DNA from: Doris montereyensis
Taxonomy: Eukaryota; Mollusca; Gastropoda; Nudibranchia; Dorididae
Assembly: GCA_037039925.1 (NCBI GenBank)
Contig: JAXRKP010000033.1
Coordinates: 659,161 to 723,160, forward strand
Reading direction: 5' to 3'
Length of the DNA stretch: 64,000 nucleotides
In this document: piece after piece, positions 1 through 11,032 of the stretch
Layout of the letters: the number at the start of each line of letters is the position of its first letter
Numbering within the stretch: position 1 is the stretch's first letter
Translations under genes and position numbers: made by a program
Notes under the pieces: model-generated
Told to the model about the DNA's origin: nothing
Seen by the model: the letters and a program-made list of their open reading frames with translations, nothing else
Database searches by the model: none

Positions 1-1735
1 TTGTTACATTTTCTATGCGACACTACGTACATGTGAATACATGTAAATCATTACAATTTATTTGCAATATCTTGTACATAAACACACTTGTAAAATGTTA
101 CCTTTTCTTTGCGACTCCCTGTACATGTACCTTGTTTTTGCGGTACCCAGTACAAGAACATACATGTAAATTGTTACTTTTTCTTTGCGACACTCAGTAC
201 ATGAAGATACATGTCAATTGTTACATTTTCTTTGTGACACCCTGTACATATACATACATGTACATTGTTACCCTTACATTGTGACACCCAGTTCATGTAC
301 ATACATGTAAATGGTTAACTTTCCTTTGTGACACCCAATACATGAACATACATATAATTTGTTACCTTTTCTTTGTGACACCAGTACATGTACATACATG
401 TAAATTGTTACCTTTTTTGCGACACCCTATACATGAACATACATTTAAGTTTTCTTTTGAGACACCCAGTACATGAAGATATATGAAAATTGCTACCTTT
501 TTTTGACAACATCATGTACATGTTCATACATTTAAATTATTACCTTTTTCTTTGAACATCATGTACATGTTCATACATGTAAATTATTACTTATTCTTTG
601 CAACACCGTGTAAATGTATATACGTGTATATGTCAATTATTACCTATTCTTTGCAACACCGTGTACCTGTACATACATGTAAATTATTACCTATGCTTTG
701 CAACACCGTGTACGTGTACATACATGTAAATTATTACCTATTCTTTGTAACACATCATGTACATGTACATACATGTAAATTATTACCTTTTCTTTGCAAC
801 ACCGTGTACATGTACATACATGTAAATTATTACCTTTTCTTTGCAACATCATGTACATGTACATACATGTAAATTATTACCTATTCTTTGCAACACCGTA
901 CATGTACATACATGTAAATTATTACCTATTCTTTATAACGTGTACCTGTACATACATGTAAATTATTACCTATTCTTTGCAACACAGTGTACATGTACAT
1001 ACATGTAAATTATTACCTATGTAAATTATTACCTATGCTTACATGTACATACATGTAAATTATTACCATTCTTTGTAATACAGTGTACATGTACATACAT
1101 GTAAATTATTACCTATTCTTTGTAACACCTTGTACATGTACATACATGTAAATTATTACCTTTTCTCTGCAACACCGTGTATATGTACATACATGGAAAT
1201 TGTTACCTATTCTTTGTGACACCCAGTACATGTAAATACATGTAAATTATTAGCTGTTCTTTGCAACCCCATGTACATGTACATATATGTAAATTGTTGC
1301 CTTGTCTTTGTGACATCCAGTACATGTAAATATATGTAAATTGTTATTTTTTCTTTGCGAAACCGTGTACATGTACTTACATGTAAATTATTACCTTTTC
1401 TTTTCGACACCCAGTGCATGTAAATATATGTAAATTATTACGTCTTCTTTACACACCCAGTGCAAACATATATGTAAATTGTTACCTTTTATTTGAGACA
1501 CACAATACACGTACATACATGGAAGTTATTACCTTTTCTTTGTGACACCCAATACACGTACATACATGTAAGTTATTACCTTTTCTTTGCAACACCCAGT
1601 ACATGTACATATATGTAAATTATTACCTCTTCTTTGCGACACCCAGTGAATGTAAATACATGTAAATTGTTACCTTTTCTTTGTAACAACGTGTACATGT
1701 ACACATAGATATAAATTATACATTTTTTATACATC
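1..1735. repeat. Minisatellite array, ~48-50 bp unit
   Basis: More than 30 imperfect copies of a unit that joins a near-palindrome (tacatgtacatacatgta) to a segment reading approximately aaattattaccttttctttg and then caacaccgtgt. Early copies are more divergent, with gttacc and gacaccc variants; copies around 740-1160 are the most uniform. The array runs off the left edge of the window. Open frames within it are repeat translations, not genes. Confidence 0.95.
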
Positions 1736-3254
1736 TTCGTTCTAAGTGGTTGGAGGAAGAAAGCTTGTGTAAATGTCAAGCTTAAAATATCAGAATCAGA
1801 ATCTCTATTGCTTCCTTCCTAGTCAGAGCAAATACGTATTGACCACCGTGATATTTCTTGTTTTTTCTTTTATTATTTTGTTTTGGGGGTATTAGTTGTT
1901 TTGTTTTGTTTTTCTCACAGCTGATACGTAAAAGCACTGACATGATTTTATATAATATATTTTAATGGATTGAACTTGCACTTATTACAAAACCTTATCA
2001 TGCATAATATTAATAATAATTAATGTTTTATTTCTGTTGAGTTACGCCATTTAATTTTTTTTATTATTATTGATTTTTGTTTTGTTTTTGGGTTGTTTCC
2101 TTGTTTGCTTTTGTTTTTATTCTTTTTAAAGAGTCGATTTGTTGTAATTAAAATTTATTTGCGATTTGGGATATTACTACATTGTATTAGAAATTTTGGG
2201 TCAATTTATTTCTGTATTTCGTTTATTTGTTTGACATGTTTGTTATTTGTTTTCTGCTTATATTCTGTGAGTGTGATTGAAATTTGCATCTTCTGTCTGA
2301 TACGACCAATTAGTATTATTTTATTATATTGTTTATGCTCATGTACAGATTTTGAAAATAAAAAAAAAACTTGAAAGAAACAAAAACCAACGCAGGAAAG
2401 AATTTATAATGACTCTTGAGCCCCCCCCCCCCCCCCCTCTCTCTGTCTCTATCTGGGTGTGCCTCTCTCTCCAGCATTCTTTCTCCTTCTATTGTGAACG
2501 TAACGTCATCGCGTGACACTGGTAGTAGGATCCCATTGCAATGTATTTACTATTAGAAATATCAAGTAAGACATAACGCTGTCCTGCAAAATTCACTCAA
2601 GTTCTTTGTTATCAACAGTCGATGAGGGGACATGTCAGTGCTGCACTGTCACTGTCACCTCAATGTTCTTTGTTGAGTAAACATTGCCATGTCCACGAAA
2701 AGTGGTGACATGTTATGGGAGGAAGACTAAACCACAACATCACACTGCTTAGTTTGAATTATGTGTCAATAGTAAACCACTGTTATGAGTAAACCAAAAA
2801 AATGATATACTCTAGAAATGTCATGTCAAAGGGGTGACAGGACACTTCACTTCAAGTATGAAAAACAAAAGAGACAACTTGTGTGTTAGTGTTAGTAGAG
2901 TTATGTCCCTTCCTTTGTACTCTCTACTCACACCGAGGTCACAGCCCGATGGTGGATTTTTTTTTCTGAAACTGTTTTTCAAGTCCACGACGATGTACGA
3001 TTACCATTTCACCATTTCGTGTGTGGCTTTTAGAAGCCATACATTGACAGTGTAGAAGTCAACTAGTAACAATAACACTAATACAGTAACACTAGCAGGG
3101 GTATGGTTAACTGTATATTGACAGGCATCATGTAGTTGTAGTGCTAGACTAGGACTAGGTGCAAATGGTCAGTTCATTTGGTATGAATTTAACGTAATTT
3201 AAGGCCACAGCGATCTTCATGTCACTTAAGGTCTCAGGATCTTTCTTTGAGATT
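1736..3254. other. AT-rich intergenic DNA, no gene seen
   Basis: T-rich and A-rich sequence without a supported exon. It holds an A-run near 2358-2367 and a run of about 18 C followed by a CT tract at about 2420-2470. From 2600 to 3060 there is moderately complex sequence with several ggtgaca/tgtcac words but no coding signal I can defend. Confidence 0.5.
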
Positions 3255-3375
3255 GAGATCTATTTTGTCAACCATTGCGGTTATCTCGGGGTGAATTAAG
3301 AGGAAGAAGAAAAGGAAAGAAGTAGGACCTACCAGCAGTGCCCCCAAGTCTGGGGATCGAATCTGAGTTTGGCCC
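3255..3375 (-). repeat. Short dispersed repeat family A, copy 1
   Basis: Shares with the copies at 8209, 8851, 17269, 22621 and 43713 a core of ggtgatctcagggtgaatta, agaggaaacagc, and ggaaagaagtaggacctacc followed by agc-gcccgccaa. In this copy the right flank contains gggatcgaatc, whose reverse complement resembles a Pol III B box. The family is therefore probably SINE-related and minus-oriented here. The orientation is an inference. Confidence 0.7.
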
Positions 3376-3562
3376 CAATGGACCTGTCTACCTGGACTCC
3401 TCTCAGGTTACAATTTACAATACTACCATTAGGGTAAAACTTAACCGCACTATTTTATTGAGATGAGATTAAATTGTGAATGAATGAACTTGCATTTTAT
3501 TTTAACACTAGCGAGCTTACAGTGGAATAACTCAACTTCCATGAGTTTTATACTAACTTATC

Positions 3563-3720
3563 TGAAGAAGAAGAAGACGAAGAACAAAAGATTAGAAGAG
3601 TAGTAGAATAAGAGTAAGAAAAGAAGAAGGAAGAGGAGAAGAAGAAAAAGAAGAAGAAGAAGTAAAAAGGAGAAGAACAAGACAAATACGAAAAAAGAAG
3701 AGGAAGAAGGAGATTTTGTT
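3563..3720. repeat. Purine-rich GAA/GAAG tract
   Basis: A degenerate run of gaagaagaag with aga and aaa interruptions, purine-rich on the plus strand. The minus-strand frame rich in Phe and Ser is only the complement of this tract. Confidence 0.8.
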
Positions 3721-4985
3721 TCCTCGAAATTTCCTTGTTCACCATATGTGGTGATCTCCAGATAAATGAATAGGGAACAGCTAGATCAAAGATAAATGGA
3801 GAAGAACTGCAGGAGAGGAAGAAAAAAAAGAAAAATAAGTACATCTTATTAACAAACATATGAAAGGAATAAGACTCAAAGACTGACATGATAAAACGAT
3901 GTTAAGCTGTGAATGTGAATGATAACCCACCTATTTTAATATTATGTACATGAACAAGTCACTTTATCATCGTATTGCACAATCTTTCATTCAGACAAAG
4001 GCATCAACCTACAAAGAGAATTTTCTCACAAATCCGTCAAGTGTCATACAAAACTTACACATATTGACACTAGACTAGTTCAATTGATCTATCATAAAAA
4101 TCATGCATTATCATTAATGAAAAACATGTATATAATACATATATGTGTTAAGATTGTTCTCCAATCAGACACCATTCCATTTCCATACATATTACATCCA
4201 CCCATCTATCTATCTGTACAACATATTCATCAAACCAATACTAATATTAGTAATACACACTTAAATCTCGTTATACCGCCGTTCTCACTGACGCCAACTT
4301 TTCACCTCAGTACGAATCTGACAAAATACAACTCGTTATACCGCCATCTACCAATATTTTGGCATTAACGTTCCCTTATAAAAATAACCATTGTAAAATA
4401 CAACTCGTTATACTGCCACCCCCTTCCTCCAGTCCAAGTGATGCAAGCGGGTAGAAGTAGAGTAGAATCTAGTTTGGCTTGCTGCTCACAGATCACAGAG
4501 TCAAACACACACACACAAGTATCACTGACATGTGTGTGTCTTTGTACTTTTACATTTACACAAATGACATTGACACTAATGACACAACGTTTCTTCTTTA
4601 TGAAAATGAGTTGAGAGTATTGAAGGTTTGAAGACAACGTTTGACATCCGCTGTTGAAGTCTAGGTCAGGTCAGCCAATTGAAGAATGGCATCGGCATAG
4701 GCCCAGATCACATCATCCTGACAATAGCTTGGCGGGGGGTAGGCATGGCTGCGAGTGATTAGGTCCAATTGCATGGTGAGAATTATGCTTCATAACATAA
4801 CCTAGACTAATCAATGTTGAGTTAGGGAAGTGTCTCTCGATGTTTTTTCTAGACTACATAAGAGACCAGGCGATGCTACATGTATTTTTAAATAATACTA
4901 AAATAACCTTTTCACATACAAAAGGCCTACATTGTTTTGTCAGATAAAGACAAACAGTGAGGCAAGGGGCATGTTGGAAGTGAAG
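3721..4985. other. Intergenic DNA with three small related blocks
   Basis: No exon supported. Around 4264, 4328 and 4402 the word ctcgttata(c/t)(c/t)gcc recurs about every 65-75 bp, usually after aaaatacaa. A reverse-complement form (ggcggtataacaagg) lies at about 5450. A short CA/GT patch occurs at 4506-4537. Confidence 0.45.
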
Positions 4986-5150
4986 GTAATGACATAAGAT
5001 AATATGAAAGCCACATAGGAACAAAGACGAGACAAATACAAGGAATAGAGAGAAAAAAATCCTGGCCACCATGGGGATCGAACCCGCGACCTCTGCGTCA
5101 GCACTCATCGCCTCGCCATGAAAAGAAAGCAACCTACCAACCGAGCTAAC
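4986..5150 (-). repeat. tRNA-derived SINE, left arm of an inverted pair
   Basis: Read on the minus strand this starts with tagctcggttggtag, which carries a consensus Pol III A box. About 50 bp later comes gcgggttcgatcccc, a consensus B box at plus 5074-5084. A non-tRNA body (ggccaggattttt, then ctttgt and cttatgtcattac) follows. It is one half of a head-to-head pair with the copy starting at 5167 and retains both promoter boxes. Confidence 0.85.
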
Positions 5151-5166
5151 ATTTAGGGAGAGTAGT

Positions 5167-5311
5167 AAGCTCGGTTGGTAGCACGCTTTCTTTTCATGGC
5201 GAGGCGATGGGTGCCGACGCAGAGGTTGCGGCCAGGATTTTTTTCTGGCTATTCTTTGTATTTGTCTTGTCTTTGTTCCTATGGGGCTTTCATATTATCT
5301 TGTGTCATTAC
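5167..5311 (+). repeat. tRNA-derived SINE, right arm, B box deleted
   Basis: The same element as the left arm in opposite orientation: gctcggttggtagcacgc, then ttttcatggcgaggcgatg, then cgcagagg. Here gaggttgcg runs directly into gccagg. About 19 bp carrying the internal B box and adjacent bases are missing relative to the left arm. The 3' body continues through ttgtgtcattac, where similarity ends. Confidence 0.85.
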
Positions 5312-5466
5312 ATTGTCTTGTCAGTTATCTTTTTTCTTCTACTTGGTTAGTCAAATATTGACTACCTTCCTCATTGTCATACATGTACTAAAAAGGCCAT
5401 TTTTGTTACACCATTCCCTTCATAACGCTAAGCTACCATGGCAACAGTTGGCGGTATAACAAGGTT

Positions 5467-5556
5467 TGAGTGTGCATGTATACATAAGTACATGTATACA
5501 TATGATCTGAGTGTACATGTATACATATGATCTGAGTGTACATGTATACATATGAT
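5467..5556. repeat. Short tandem repeat, ~31 bp unit, 3 copies
   Basis: Three copies of gagtgtacatgtatacatat followed by gatct. The unit contains nested palindromes (tacatgta, tgtataca, catatg). Confidence 0.85.
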
Positions 5557-5994
5557 TATGATCAAAATCTCAGGTTTTACAAACACAGGTCTACGGAAAT
5601 TGTATTTTAAAAAGTCTGTTCATTGTCATACATGCATTTGAGAAAATTATTTCAATATAACTCTCCAGTAGAGTTTGGTCCACGGCTCGTACATGTTTTT
5701 ATTGGAACGATAAACAGTTTTTCCATCCTACAGAATACGTCGATTTAAATATTAACCCGTCCTCTCTTTTTCGCTTGCCCACAGAGACAAACAATGATAA
5801 TGATAAAGTCTTATTAAATATCACATGGAATGTTGAGACTTCCTTCACATCAAACAGGATTTCTCATGCAAGCTAAATTCGAGACCCCAAAAAACACAAT
5901 GAACTGAGACAAACATGGAAGATAAATATAATAAGATGCAAACCTGTATAGAACACTTTTGACGTGTTTGAATAAACATCTTAAAGCACACAAA
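5557..5994. other. Intergenic, nothing recognised
   Basis: AT-rich sequence without a splice-supported exon or repeat that I can identify. Confidence 0.4.
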
Positions 5995-6590
5995 GCAAAT
6001 ATCCTTGCAATCACGTAACGGAATGGAAGACAGTGTGAAGCATCCCAAAACACACCAACTACCACATGTCTTTGAAATGTGACACGTCCTGCAATCAAAC
6101 GGAATGGAAGACAGTGTGAAGCATCCCAAAACACACTAACTACCAGATGTCTTTGAAATGTGACATGTCCTTGCAATCACGTTACGGAATAGAAGACAGT
6201 GTGAAGGATCCCAAAACACACCAACTACCACATGTCTTTGAAATGTGACATGTCCTTGCAATCACGTAACGGAATGGAAGACAGTGTGAAGGATCCCAAA
6301 ACACACCAACTACCACATGTCTTTGAAATGTGACAAATCACGTAACGGAACAGAAGACAGTGTGAAGCATCCCAAAACACACTAACTACCAGATGTCTTT
6401 GAAATGTGACATGTCCTTGCAATCACGTTAAGGAATAGAAGATCCCAAAACACACCAACTACCACATATCTTTGAAACGTGACACGTCCTTGCAATCAGG
6501 TAACGGAATAGAAGGCAGTGTGAAGCATCCCAAAACACACTAACTACCACATGTCTTTGAAATGTGACACGTCCTTGCAATCTTTTGACA
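5995..6590. repeat. Minisatellite array, ~80 bp unit
   Basis: About seven copies of a unit containing caactaccacatgtctttg, aaatgtgaca(t/c)gtcc, ttgcaatcacgtaacgga and cagtgtgaagcatcccaaaa. Copies differ by small deletions, for example one lacking tgtccttgca near 6333. Minus-strand open frames here are repeat translations. Confidence 0.92.
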
Positions 6591-7329
6591 GAATGGACTC
6601 TTACTTTTACTCACCATTTTGTAGACCAAGTTGATGGAAGTCTTTCAATAGCCTTCGCTAGATCTAGATCTAAAAAAATGTAAGGTGTAACAGTAATATC
6701 AACTTTTTAGACCTCCTGTTAACAAGAATTACAACTTGGTACGGTCAAATCAGTCTATACCCTTTTAATTTCAACAGCGAGCCGTTTCAGATAGATAGGC
6801 AGATGTTGATAATCATCCAATGCTCTTGAGCCAATCGCCTACGTCGAAATGACCGTAATTTCAATGCAACGACAGCGAATGGCGTCTTACATCAGTAACG
6901 GAGAAAAAATTAATTGACATGAATTCATTAACTTCATTCACTTATTACAGTGGGAGCCAATCCGATTTACTTAGTTTCATGAAACTTTTTTACCAGCGAG
7001 AAGCAGCCTAAACGCTCAAGTCATTGATTGACGTTGCACTGTGAGCATGTGTGTTTGGGGGAGAGACAGATTACTTGTTAATTGTAGAGTGAGCAAAGAT
7101 ACTAGAACAATTCTTCTACTGTAGTATCGTTGGTGTGAGTGAATGGAAGATTGGCTAGTGGGGAAGAACGCTGGACCAATCAAAATGATGACTGACACTA
7201 CCTCGTTAAACTAAAGACAGGCGTCAAACCAATTTCTAATTTTTTTCTCTGTTGCTCACTTTCTTCTAAGCCATGATAGCGTTCACACCTGTAACTCGCT
7301 GTGCCGTCCCTTTATTCAGGTTGATCAAA
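6591..7329. other. Intergenic, nothing recognised
   Basis: A small AGATCT cluster at 6659-6671 is the only structured element. No exon is supported. Confidence 0.4.
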
Positions 7330-7437
7330 ATGGCATCTACCTCTATATCAAAACCCACAAAGCGCAAATGCCTTTCCTTTGAAATTAAACAAAAACTAAT
7401 CGCTGCTGTTGAAATGGGATGTTCCTTGTTGACCTGA
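7330..7437 (+). pseudogene. CENP-B/Tigger-like N-terminal DNA-binding fragment
   Basis: A 35-residue frame starts MASTSISKPTKRKCLSFEIK and continues with QKLIAAVEMG, then ends at TGA. The KRK-x-LSFE-x-K-x-x-LI-x-x-VE-x-G pattern is how pogo/Tigger-type transposases and CENP-B relatives begin (psq/HTH domain). No downstream catalytic DDE region is recognisable in any frame. It is most likely a decayed pogo-superfamily remnant. It could instead be the first exon of a host gene, but I see no good donor. Confidence 0.5.
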
Positions 7438-8208
7438 TTTCGCATTCATCAACAAAAGGTCTCATACAACGAGGACCTGGCGTCAGTCCCCACAACCTGT
7501 TGAATCTGACTCGCACTGCAACCTGGCGGATCTTTGCAGGGTTCTCAAACTTTTCCGCTCTCTTGCTCATTCATTTTACCCGTAAGCACAGGTTCGGCCG
7601 ATGTCATGCTATGACTATTTCAGCTATGATTATCTGGATCGAATCCTTTGTACACCGTCTCATTCTCACCTGTACGGGACATGACATGAATTCCTTTGTC
7701 CACATTAGCTGGTGTCTGAATGGCTCCTTGCCTCATCAAATGCCTGCACCTTCCATGACGGCTCTAGGAACAGTATTGGTATTGTGGGCACAAAGTAAAA
7801 GTACGCATGTAGAAAGTAACCAAAATCCCACAATCGTAAATTTGTTTGTGACAACAGCATTGAATATTGAATGAACTAGCAGTAGCAACACCGTCATTTT
7901 GCATCAAGAGGAAAAAAAAAAGGACATAATTGAAACAGTGACTGGCTGCCAGGAACAGTGAACAAAAAACAGCAACAGCCTACAAAAGATTCATATATCA
8001 CTATCACTGGTTTTAAATATCAATTCAATTCATGCTTTCTCCATCTGCCCCCCCCCCCCCCCACCATGTACAAAAAAAAGTGTATACACCTCTAAATGTG
8101 TAACTCACACAAAAATTGTACAAGAAATCAGGTACTAATAAGTTCAAACTTAGTATATCGGTATTATGATTTATCAACATACAAATATATAAATATATTT
8201 TAGTATTT
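7438..8208. other. Intergenic; possible decayed transposon body
   Basis: It directly follows the CENP-B-like fragment and has open stretches but no recognisable transposase motif. A run of about 14 C lies near 8049-8062. Confidence 0.35.
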
Positions 8209-8333
8209 TGTTTCATTGAAATTTACCCCGTCCATCATTGTTCTCAGGGTAAATTAAGAGGAAACAGCAAAATGAAAGACATGCAAAAGAAGGATAGGAA
8301 AGAAAATGGAACCTAACAGCAACCCCTGCCAAC
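8209..8333 (-). repeat. Dispersed repeat family A, copy 2
   Basis: Begins gtttcattgaaatttacccc and continues ctcagggtaaattaagagga, ending near aacagcaacccctgcc. Orientation follows the convention explained for copy 1. Confidence 0.8.
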
Positions 8334-8850
8334 CGCTCGCTGTATTTCAGTAGAGTAAGAAAAGGAGAGCTACAAACCGCACCCATTTCCAAGCCTTTCG
8401 TTCTCACTGCCAACCAGTATTAAATTAGTTGAAACCATGCGTGACTTTATGACATTTTGTTTTTCTGTACATCACCTTGTTTGAAAGATAATTTCACACA
8501 GAGGCAAAACACAATGTGCTGTCTATGACAAGATGACACTGTTGTGTAGGCACACAAGTTTTGACTACGAACACACTAAGTGTAGACAACTTGTCTAGGT
8601 CACAAAATAAAGATTAAAATAAATCTGATTCAAAAACGTTACCCATGTCATAATCCTTTACAAATATCTCCTTTTTCTCCACTCTATGAGTCAATTCTTG
8701 CTTCCATGTTAAGACACTGTCAAACACCGGCTAAAAGTAGGGAGGATTACTGCACTGAATTAGAGGCTAATATCTACATTTTTGGCTTCCTGTTCAATGA
8801 CACTTGTAATGATAATCTATCAGCTGAGACTCTCAGTGAGAGTGATTTTT

Positions 8851-8970
8851 GTTTCATTCAAAATTACCCCATCCACCATTGTGGTGATCTCAGGGTGAAT
8901 TCAGAGGAAACAGCAAGATAAAAGAGAAGTAAAAAGGAAAGAAGTAGGACCTACCAACAGCGCCCGCCAA
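8851..8970 (-). repeat. Dispersed repeat family A, copy 3
   Basis: The best-preserved copy: gtttcattcaaaattacccc, then atccaccattgtggtgatct, cagggtgaattcagagg and aagaagtaggacctaccaac. It lies about 175 bp downstream of the TMEM9 stop codon in transcriptional terms. Confidence 0.85.
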
Positions 8971-9144
8971 ACACAAACCAGTGGGAGTGAAAACAACGAA
9001 TACAAACACACAAAGAAATAACTGACATAAACACACACACACAAACAAAGCAATGACCAAGAAAAATAAATAAGTAAGAACCTTTGGCAAACGTCTGCTG
9101 ACACCCCCCCCCCTTCCATTGGCTTTCCAATAAATGCTATATAT

Positions 9145-9321
9145 CTAGTTGAGCATGGCGTGCCGGTCATAAATGTTTTTCCTCTGTTCCTTCACTGTGC
9201 CCTTCCATTTCTTCTGTTCCTTTGTCACAATGTTCAGCAGAGAACGCTGGCGGGCTGACTCAGCAGCGCCCAGGGATGATGGTTCACCGAGGTCAGCCGT
9301 TCGGCGCGATGTCAACACCTC
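9145..9321 (-). CDS. TMEM9: TMEM9 exon 5 (cytosolic tail, stop codon)
   Basis: Acceptor TTCTTTCAG|GAG, phase 0, with TAG at 9147-9145. It encodes 58 residues ending VKEQRKNIYDRHAMLN, the diagnostic C-terminus of the family. It lies 13.7 kb from exon 4. Extra alternative exons inside that intron cannot be excluded, though none is needed. Confidence 0.95.
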   Translation of the reverse strand, partial: EVLTSRRTADLGEPSSLGAAESARQRSLLNIVTKEQKKWKGTVKEQRKNIYDRHAMLN

Positions 9322-10496
9322 CTGAAAGAATTTTTTTAAAAATAGGGTCAACGGTCATAGACGCCTCATTTCAAAACATTGTTTATCTGTATTATGTTGA
9401 CGTTGGGAAGTGTTGAGTACATCAAAAAGACTAATAAATATAAAATGACTAAAGCATAATTCATCAACTACTATACAATACAAATATCAAGGTATCTTCT
9501 GGGTTTGAACTCCAAACACTTAGTGCTCATGGCACTCAGCGATAAACACAATACAAGTATCATTATCAAGGTTTGTCCTGAGCTTGAACTCCAAACATCC
9601 AGTGTTCATGGCACTCAGCAATAAACACAATACAAGTATCAATTATCAAGGTTTGTCCTGGGTTTGAACTCCAAACACCCAGTGCTCATGGCACTCAGCA
9701 ATAAATATAATGCAAGTATTAAGGTATATCCTGAGCTTGAACTCCGAACACCCAATGCTCATGGAACTTAGCAATAAATAGAATACAAGAACTATTAAGG
9801 TATGTCCTGGGTTTGAACCAATCAGGTTTGGAAATTCTAGGAAGGGGATCAGTGCCATCTTTTTTTCCTTCTTTTTAAGACTTGTCATTTCATCAAGTTC
9901 ATAGGTCTACATATCACACCCACGCCAAAACAATATTGCTGTGCGATAAAAACAAAGGTGTGGAAACAATTAATGTTTCAAAAGCCCAACGAGTGTCTGT
10001 CAGATTGAGTCAGTGAGCAGTTGAAATGCTAAAAGTTTTTGCCAGAAAATGTAAAAACAAAAGGGAGGAGTATCTAACTCTAAGAAACTAAAGGAGAGGA
10101 CATTTTTTCAAGGAGAGCTTCTTCTTCTTCTTCTTCATAATGTTTGACAAACTCAATTCTTGAGTATGACTGTCGGAATGTCATTGCACACATTTTAATT
10201 TAAGCCAAAAACACTAATTCAATATTGGCTTTATACTGATGTATTTAATTCTGCTTTTAAAGTCTTCAGTGCTATTGCCGAATTTTATTTCTGTTGGCAG
10301 TCCATTCCACAGCCTTACTGTACTAGGGTAAAATGAGTGCAGGTGACAATCAATGTTTGAAGATGAAACCATGTAAGTTTGAGTTTGACAGCCTGATATG
10401 GTTGTTCTAATATTAAGTTTAAGCTGATATAATTTATAATGGAACAAACAGTAGTAGTACAAGTAGTGGTAACAGAAGTAGTAGAAATAGGAGTAA

Positions 10497-10555
<59 letters not shown>

Positions 10556-10872
10556 ACAGTAGCAACAGCAGCAGTAGCAGTAGTAACAGTAGCAGTAATA
10601 GAAGCAACAGCAATAGTAGTAATAGTAATAGTAGCAGCAGTAGTAAAGAAGTAGCAGCAGCAGCAGTAGTAGTAGTAGTAGTAGTAGTACTAGTAATAGT
10701 AGTAGTAAAATTAATAGTAGCAGCAGTAGTACTAATAGTAGTAGTAATATAAGTAAAAGTAGCAGTAGTAGTAGTGGTGGTGGTGGTGGTAGTAGTAGTA
10801 GAAGTGGTAGTAGTAGAAATAATAATAGTAGTAGTATAAGTAACAGTAGAAGTAATTGTAGTAATTGTAGTT

Positions 10873-10941
<69 letters not shown>

Positions 10942-10991
10942 ATAGTAGTAGAAGTACATGTCGTAGTTGTAATATTATAAGTAATAGTAGC

Positions 10992-11032
<41 letters not shown>

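Noticed and set aside
5060..5150. Functional tRNA gene
   Set aside because: A and B boxes are present but the tRNA cloverleaf is not formed, and a non-tRNA body follows in two copies. It is a SINE.
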